Source of the DNA: JADFRG01 sp048054495
Lineage (GTDB): Bacteria > Chloroflexota > Anaerolineae > Anaerolineales > E44-bin32
Assembly: GCA_048054495.1 (NCBI GenBank)
Contig: JBGMQN010000106.1
Span: forward strand, 1-36,186
Length of the DNA: 36,186 nt
Reading direction: 5' to 3'
The notes beneath the pieces were generated by a model. That model was not told the origin of the DNA and ran no database searches. It saw only the letters and a program-made list of their open reading frames with translations. Below, piece after piece: positions 31,649 to 36,186 of this stretch; the first letter of the stretch is position 1; each line of letters begins with the position of its first letter. The translations under genes and the position numbers were made by a program.

Positions 31649-34600
31649 CTAGTCGGCGGCAACCATTTCCGCTTCCGGAACTTCGACCTTATCGGTCTCG
31701 CCTTCGGGTTCCGGTTCGACTTCCTCTTCCGCTTCGAGCTCCCCGTCCAGTCGCTCGTCATGCAGCACGATCTCCTCCCCCGGGAATCCTGTTCCGGCGG
31801 GGATCAACTTCCCGATGATCACGTTTTCCTTGAGCCCCCGCAGATAGTCCACCTTGCCTTCGATGGCTGCCCCCGCCAACACCTTGATCGTGTGTTGGAA
31901 CGAGGAAGCCGACAAGAAGGATTCGGTGCTCAGCGATGCCTTGGAAATCCCGAGCAGAATCTGAACGGATCGGGCTGGCGATTTCCCCTCCTGCAGCACC
32001 TGTTCATTCAGGCGCTGTAGATAACGGCGATCGACGATATCACCCGGCAGGAGCTCTGTATCTCCCGGATGGGAGACCTGAACCTTCGAGAGCATCTTAC
32101 GCGTGATCACTTCGAAGTGCTTATCGTTGATGTTCTGGCCCTGCGATCGGTAGACCTGCTGGACTTCCGTCAGCAGGTAAAGCTCGCACGCCTCGCGGCC
32201 CAGAATCATCAAGATGCGGTGTGGATTTTGAGAGCCTTCGGTCAATTGATCCCCGGCCTCGACCTTATCTCCATGCTTCACGAGCAGCCGCGCGCTTGCG
32301 GGCACGTCGTATTCCGCCTCATCGTTCTGTTCGTAGGAGATGGTAACGATGCGATCCTCGACCTTGGCTTTGCCTCCATGGCTTGCTGTAATCGTGGAGT
32401 CGCCACGGCTCGCAATGAGATCACCAGCCTCCACCTCATTGCCGTCCTCGGTCTGGAGCGACCAGTTGCCTGGTATTTTGTATTCATCATGCAGCATCTG
32501 ACTGACTTCGACGCGAACGACACGCTGTCCATCGGGCGTGTCCGGAGCGAGTATCTGGACCGTTCCTTCAATTTCGGAAGTGATCGCCTCGCCCTTGGGC
32601 TTTTTTCGAGCCTCGAACAATTCCTCGACTCGGGGGAGGCCGGTCGTGATATCACCACCCGCCGCGACGCCGCCGGTGTGAAAGGTACGCAGAGTCAGCT
32701 GCGTTCCAGGCTCACCAATAGATTGAGCAGCAACGATCCCAACCGCTGTACCCATCTCCACCATCTTGCCCCTGCCCAGGTCCAATCCGTAGCACTGCGC
32801 GCACATCCCGAATTGCAGCTCACAGGTTAGCGGGGAGCGAACCATGACTTCGTCTGCTCCTGCATCCGCGATTCGCCGGGCCGCCTTCGCGTCCAGCACT
32901 TCTCGGCGGCGATAGATGATTTCCCCGGTTTCCGGATCGGCCACGCCTCTAGCCAGCACGCGGCCCAGCAGCCGAGAGGCGTAATCCTGGCCGGCGACAT
33001 CATCGGACAATCTCAGCACGATGCCCTCTTCCGTGCCGCAGTCTTCCGAATTGATGATCACGTCCTGTGCAACATCCACCAGTCGACGCGTCAAATACCC
33101 GGCATCCGCGGTGCGCAAGGCCGTGTCCGTGAGACCCTTGCGTGCGCCGTGGGTCGAGATGAAGTACTCCAGGGTATTGAGGCCATCTCGGAAGTTGGAT
33201 CGAATGGGGAGCGGGATGATCCGTCCTGCAGGGTCGGCCATCAAACCGCGCATGCCGGCCAACTGTGAAATGGGGCCAAATCCTCCCTTGGTCGCGCCGG
33301 ATATTGCCATCGTGCTTAGATTCCCGGCGGGATCCATGCCTGACCGCACGGCGGCCGCTACTTCGGCTGTCGTGTCCTGCCAGAGCTCGATGATGCGCTC
33401 ATTTTGTTCCTGATCAGTAAGCAACCCACGCTGGTAATCCGATCGCACTACTTCTGCCGCCTCCAACGTGCGCGCGATGATTTCGCCCTTCTCTTCCGGT
33501 ACCGTGATGTCGGACACTGCGATCGTGGTACCGGATCGGGTGGCGTATTCAAAACCAATGTCTTTGATCGCGTCCACCACGGCGGGCGTGCCTTCCTCTC
33601 TGAGCTGGTGGTAAATCTCACCAACCAGCGTCTGCATGGCTTCTTTATCGAGTACACGGTTGACAAAGCGCAGCTCTTCCGGAAGGACGCTGTTGAAAAG
33701 CGCGCGGCCCACGGTGGTGTCTATCACCCGCGTCACGGCCTGCTCCAGGCGAACCCCTTCGTCGTCATACCAGCTTGCGATTTGAAGCTTGATGGAAGCG
33801 TGCAAATCGACCTGGCCCAGGCTCCAGACCATCTCTACTTCTTCAATGCTGGAGAACGCCCGGCCTTCACCCATGCGGCCCTTGCCCTCCACCTGCATGG
33901 TCAGGTAGTACACGCCCAGCACCATATCCTTGGAGGGGCTCACGATCGGTGCTCCATCCGCGGGCTTAAGTAAGTTCACGCTGGCCAGCATCAATTCGCG
34001 GGCCTCTGTAACTGCACGCGCGGATAGTGGCACGTGAACCGACATCTGGTCGCCATCAAAGTCCGCATTGAATGCGGAACAGACCAGAGGGTGCAAATGA
34101 ATGGCCTTCCCCTCCACAAGCACAGGCTCGAAGGCCTGGATTCCCAGACGGTGCAGGGTCGGTGCTCGATTCAAAAGCACGGGCCGATCCTTGATGACCT
34201 CTTCCAGAACTTCCCACACCTCGGGGCGTTCACGCTCAATAATGCGCTTGGCGCCTTTTACATTTGCCGCATAGTTATAGAGCACCAATTTGGAGATTAC
34301 AAAAGGTCGATACAGCTCGAGGGCCATGGTCTTTGGAAGGCCGCACTGATCCAGCTTCAAATTCGGCCCGATAACAATCACCGATCGACCGGAGTAATCT
34401 ACACGCTTCCCGAGTAGATTTCGGCGGAAGCGACCCTTCTTGCCTTTCAGCATGTCGCTGAGCGACTTCAGCTCACGACGACCCCGGCGCGAAAGCGCCT
34501 TGCCGCGCTGCGCATTATCAATCAGCGAATCGACCGCCTCCTGGAGCATCCGCTTCTCGTTTCGCACAATTACATCTGGCGCCCCGAGCTCGACCAGGCG

Positions 34601-35941
34601 CTTTAGGCGGTTATTCCGGTTGATGACTCTGCGATAGAGATCGTTCAGGTCGGATGTGGCAAATCGTCCGCCATCGAGCTGGACCATCGGTCGCAAATCG
34701 GGCGGGATAACGGGCAGTACGGTCAAGATCATCCACTCCGGCTTGTTGCCAGATCGGCGGAAGGCCTCCACCACCGTGAGGCGCTTAGTGGCTTTCTTGC
34801 GGCGCTGCTTGCTCTTCGTGGTGCGGACTTCCTCCCAGAGCTCCTCCGACAGCTTGGCCAGATCCAGGCGCTGGAGAATATCGTAGAAAGCCTCAGCGCC
34901 CATGTCTGCCCGAAACACCTGCCCCCAGCTTGACTTCAACTCCCGGTATCGGGTCTCGCCAAGGAACATCATCTGGCTGATCCCCTCAATTTCCTCGCGC
35001 TCCTTCACCAGCTCTTCGATCTGCGCCAGGTTATCCTCTTGCGGAGCACTCTTGACTTCTTCGATCTCGCGATCCGCGACTTCCTTGACTTCCTCGATTT
35101 CTGCCTTGACCTTTTCAAGGGTCTTATCGAGCTTCGACTTGGCAGAGGCTTCGATCTCCTCCAGCCGCGCCTTCACTATCTTTTGAACCGCGGCGATATG
35201 ATCCTTGGAGATCGTCTCGCCCTTTTCAGCGATCTGCTGGTCTACTGCTTTGAATACGATTGGCACACGAATCGTCTTCCCGGACTTCTCGCGCAGCTCA
35301 CGCTCGATTCGCTGGCCCTCTCGAATGATGGGGTCGATTTGCTGAGCGACCTGCTCTTCATAAGCCACCTTGAGTGCCTTCTGCTCAGCCTTCAACTCGT
35401 CCAGCTTTTCCTTCTTCTGATACTTGATCTCGTCCAGCCGCTGGTTTACCGCCTCATGTTGGGCTGTCTGCTGATCCGAGATTTGCTCATCGATTCGACC
35501 GACAGCCTTGCTGCGCGCATCCTCGTCGACATGCGTCACGATGTACTGCGCGAAATAGAGCACGCGGTCAAGGTTGCGCCTTGAGATGTCGAGCAGCAAC
35601 CCGAGATAAGAGGGCACTCGACGTGTGTACCAGACGTGAGCGACAGGAGCGGCCAGCTCGATATGGCCCATCCGTTCCCGTCGCACGGAGGCACGCGTCA
35701 CCTCGACGCCACACTTCTCGCAGGTTATGCCCTTGAAACGGATATTCTTGTACTTGCCGCAGTAACACTGCCAATCTTTGGTGGGGCCAAAGATTGCCTC
35801 ACAGAACAAGCCGTCCTTCTCGGGACGCAAGCGCCGGTAGTTGATGGTTTCCGGCTTCAGAACCTCGCCATAAGACCAGCTGTGGATGATATCCGGCGAA
35901 GCAAGGCTGATACGTAACGCTCGAAACCTCTTAGATTCCAC
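31649..35941 (-). CDS. rpoC: DNA-directed RNA polymerase subunit beta'
   Basis: The 1430-aa largest polymerase subunit has the zinc ribbon (Cys 59, 61, 74 and 77 in CYCGKYKN and ITCEKCG). The catalytic loop NADFDGDQM at 625-633 binds the active-site magnesium. The bridge-helix and trigger-loop region follows (GARKGLTDTALRTADAGYLTRRLVDVAQD). A second Cys cluster occurs near CELQFGMCAQC. Between the zinc region and the core, residues about 140-320 are a highly charged, Lys/Glu/Gln-rich coiled-coil insertion. The C terminus is acidic (EAEEEVEPEPEGETDK). The GTG start follows a GGAGGGG site. A promoter and a leader of about 147 bases precede it; rpoB, if adjacent, lies outside the window. Confidence 0.98.
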   Translation of the reverse strand: MESKRFRALRISLASPDIIHSWSYGEVLKPETINYRRLRPEKDGLFCEAIFGPTKDWQCYCGKYKNIRFKGITCEKCGVEVTRASVRRERMGHIELAAPVAHVWYTRRVPSYLGLLLDISRRNLDRVLYFAQYIVTHVDEDARSKAVGRIDEQISDQQTAQHEAVNQRLDEIKYQKKEKLDELKAEQKALKVAYEEQVAQQIDPIIREGQRIERELREKSGKTIRVPIVFKAVDQQIAEKGETISKDHIAAVQKIVKARLEEIEASAKSKLDKTLEKVKAEIEEVKEVADREIEEVKSAPQEDNLAQIEELVKEREEIEGISQMMFLGETRYRELKSSWGQVFRADMGAEAFYDILQRLDLAKLSEELWEEVRTTKSKQRRKKATKRLTVVEAFRRSGNKPEWMILTVLPVIPPDLRPMVQLDGGRFATSDLNDLYRRVINRNNRLKRLVELGAPDVIVRNEKRMLQEAVDSLIDNAQRGKALSRRGRRELKSLSDMLKGKKGRFRRNLLGKRVDYSGRSVIVIGPNLKLDQCGLPKTMALELYRPFVISKLVLYNYAANVKGAKRIIERERPEVWEVLEEVIKDRPVLLNRAPTLHRLGIQAFEPVLVEGKAIHLHPLVCSAFNADFDGDQMSVHVPLSARAVTEARELMLASVNLLKPADGAPIVSPSKDMVLGVYYLTMQVEGKGRMGEGRAFSSIEEVEMVWSLGQVDLHASIKLQIASWYDDEGVRLEQAVTRVIDTTVGRALFNSVLPEELRFVNRVLDKEAMQTLVGEIYHQLREEGTPAVVDAIKDIGFEYATRSGTTIAVSDITVPEEKGEIIARTLEAAEVVRSDYQRGLLTDQEQNERIIELWQDTTAEVAAAVRSGMDPAGNLSTMAISGATKGGFGPISQLAGMRGLMADPAGRIIPLPIRSNFRDGLNTLEYFISTHGARKGLTDTALRTADAGYLTRRLVDVAQDVIINSEDCGTEEGIVLRLSDDVAGQDYASRLLGRVLARGVADPETGEIIYRRREVLDAKAARRIADAGADEVMVRSPLTCELQFGMCAQCYGLDLGRGKMVEMGTAVGIVAAQSIGEPGTQLTLRTFHTGGVAAGGDITTGLPRVEELFEARKKPKGEAITSEIEGTVQILAPDTPDGQRVVRVEVSQMLHDEYKIPGNWSLQTEDGNEVEAGDLIASRGDSTITASHGGKAKVEDRIVTISYEQNDEAEYDVPASARLLVKHGDKVEAGDQLTEGSQNPHRILMILGREACELYLLTEVQQVYRSQGQNINDKHFEVITRKMLSKVQVSHPGDTELLPGDIVDRRYLQRLNEQVLQEGKSPARSVQILLGISKASLSTESFLSASSFQHTIKVLAGAAIEGKVDYLRGLKENVIIGKLIPAGTGFPGEEIVLHDERLDGELEAEEEVEPEPEGETDKVEVPEAEMVAAD

Positions 35942-36088
35942 GCGTTCCCCTCCGCTTTATGTAAAGGCTAGTAGATCAACGAATTTCGAACAAACGTGCT
36001 AGAATCGCCACAACCGAAATCAGCGCTCAAGCTTACGTGCCTCGAGCGCTGTCAGGCGCGAACCTTGCGGCGATCCATTGCCATGTAA
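35942..36088 (-). promoter_or_regulatory. Untranslated leader of rpoC with hairpin
   Basis: The predicted mRNA leader spans about 147 bases with no convincing coding frame. CAGCGCTC (36021-36028) and GAGCGCTG (36044-36051) form a perfect 8-bp stem with a 15-base loop. No T-run follows, so simple attenuation is not shown. The leader could bind a regulator or set mRNA stability. Confidence 0.45.
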
Positions 36089-36094
36089 ACCTAA

Positions 36095-36122
36095 ATTATA
36101 CGCCCCGATTTGCGAAAGTCAA
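36095..36122 (-). promoter_or_regulatory. Sigma-70-type promoter upstream of rpoC
   Basis: On the minus strand TTGACT (36122-36117) and TATAAT (36100-36095) are 16 bp apart. This gives a predicted start near 36088. The remaining bases to the window end hold no feature I can support. Confidence 0.75.
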
Positions 36123-36186
36123 GATCTCCCCATACCCCCCGAAGCGACCTGTACCTGCTGTACGCGCAGAGGGATGGCAATCGTGA

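Noticed and set aside
32069..32830. 253-aa open frame antisense to rpoC
   Set aside because: It is a shadow of the conserved beta' C-terminal half without start signals.

Overview
Organism. The window looks like a chromosomal piece of a Chloroflexota bacterium (Anaerolineae-like). This is inference from several signals: TP-rich linkers, secreted proteins ending in an LPLV/LPVV tail, a BTAD/NB-ARC/TPR regulator, many non-ATG starts, and an rpoC / rplU-rpmA-rpmE / tdk-hpt-cca neighbourhood. No rRNA, tRNA or CRISPR array was seen.

Left part (1 to about 15.25 kb) is accessory in character. It holds a short-chain dehydrogenase tail and a decayed IS256-type element with small palindromic insertions. 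It continues with a large AfsR/SARP-like regulator whose last codons come from the IS end, a secreted beta-propeller protein and a broken IS1595-type transposase. Next is an apparent operon of a 71-aa protein, a PPC-domain lipoprotein and a 1106-aa beta-helix/Ig-like surface protein, followed by a gene scar at a C10 tract. A leftward operon of two unknown membrane proteins flanks a 46-aa membrane peptide, and a lipoprotein with a 39-bp tandem repeat closes the part. The palindrome ACGGCCGT recurs 13 times here and was not found to the right, so the two parts may differ in history.

Right part (15.4 to 36.2 kb) is mostly housekeeping. Rightward: rpsT, argS, a COG2403-type P-loop protein and an overlapping orphan DNA methyltransferase, ended by a 26-bp palindromic terminator. 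Leftward: a SIS-domain protein and an OmpR-type regulator with a degenerate receiver. A PfkB kinase and an M20 peptidase diverge from the SIS gene across a tiny shared promoter. Leftward again: a TP-rich membrane protein, then dinB coupled to a TIM-barrel/NTF2 protein. A 72-aa Cys-rich protein runs rightward into cca stop-to-stop.

The right end is a leftward series: rpoC with its own promoter and leader, then rplU-rpmA-rpmE with a consensus promoter and a terminator, then tdk-hpt-cca with overlapping genes. The most striking protein is the 157-aa L31, which carries a C-terminal domain closely resembling the DNA-binding C-terminal domain of RNA polymerase alpha. It is encoded two genes downstream of rpoC.
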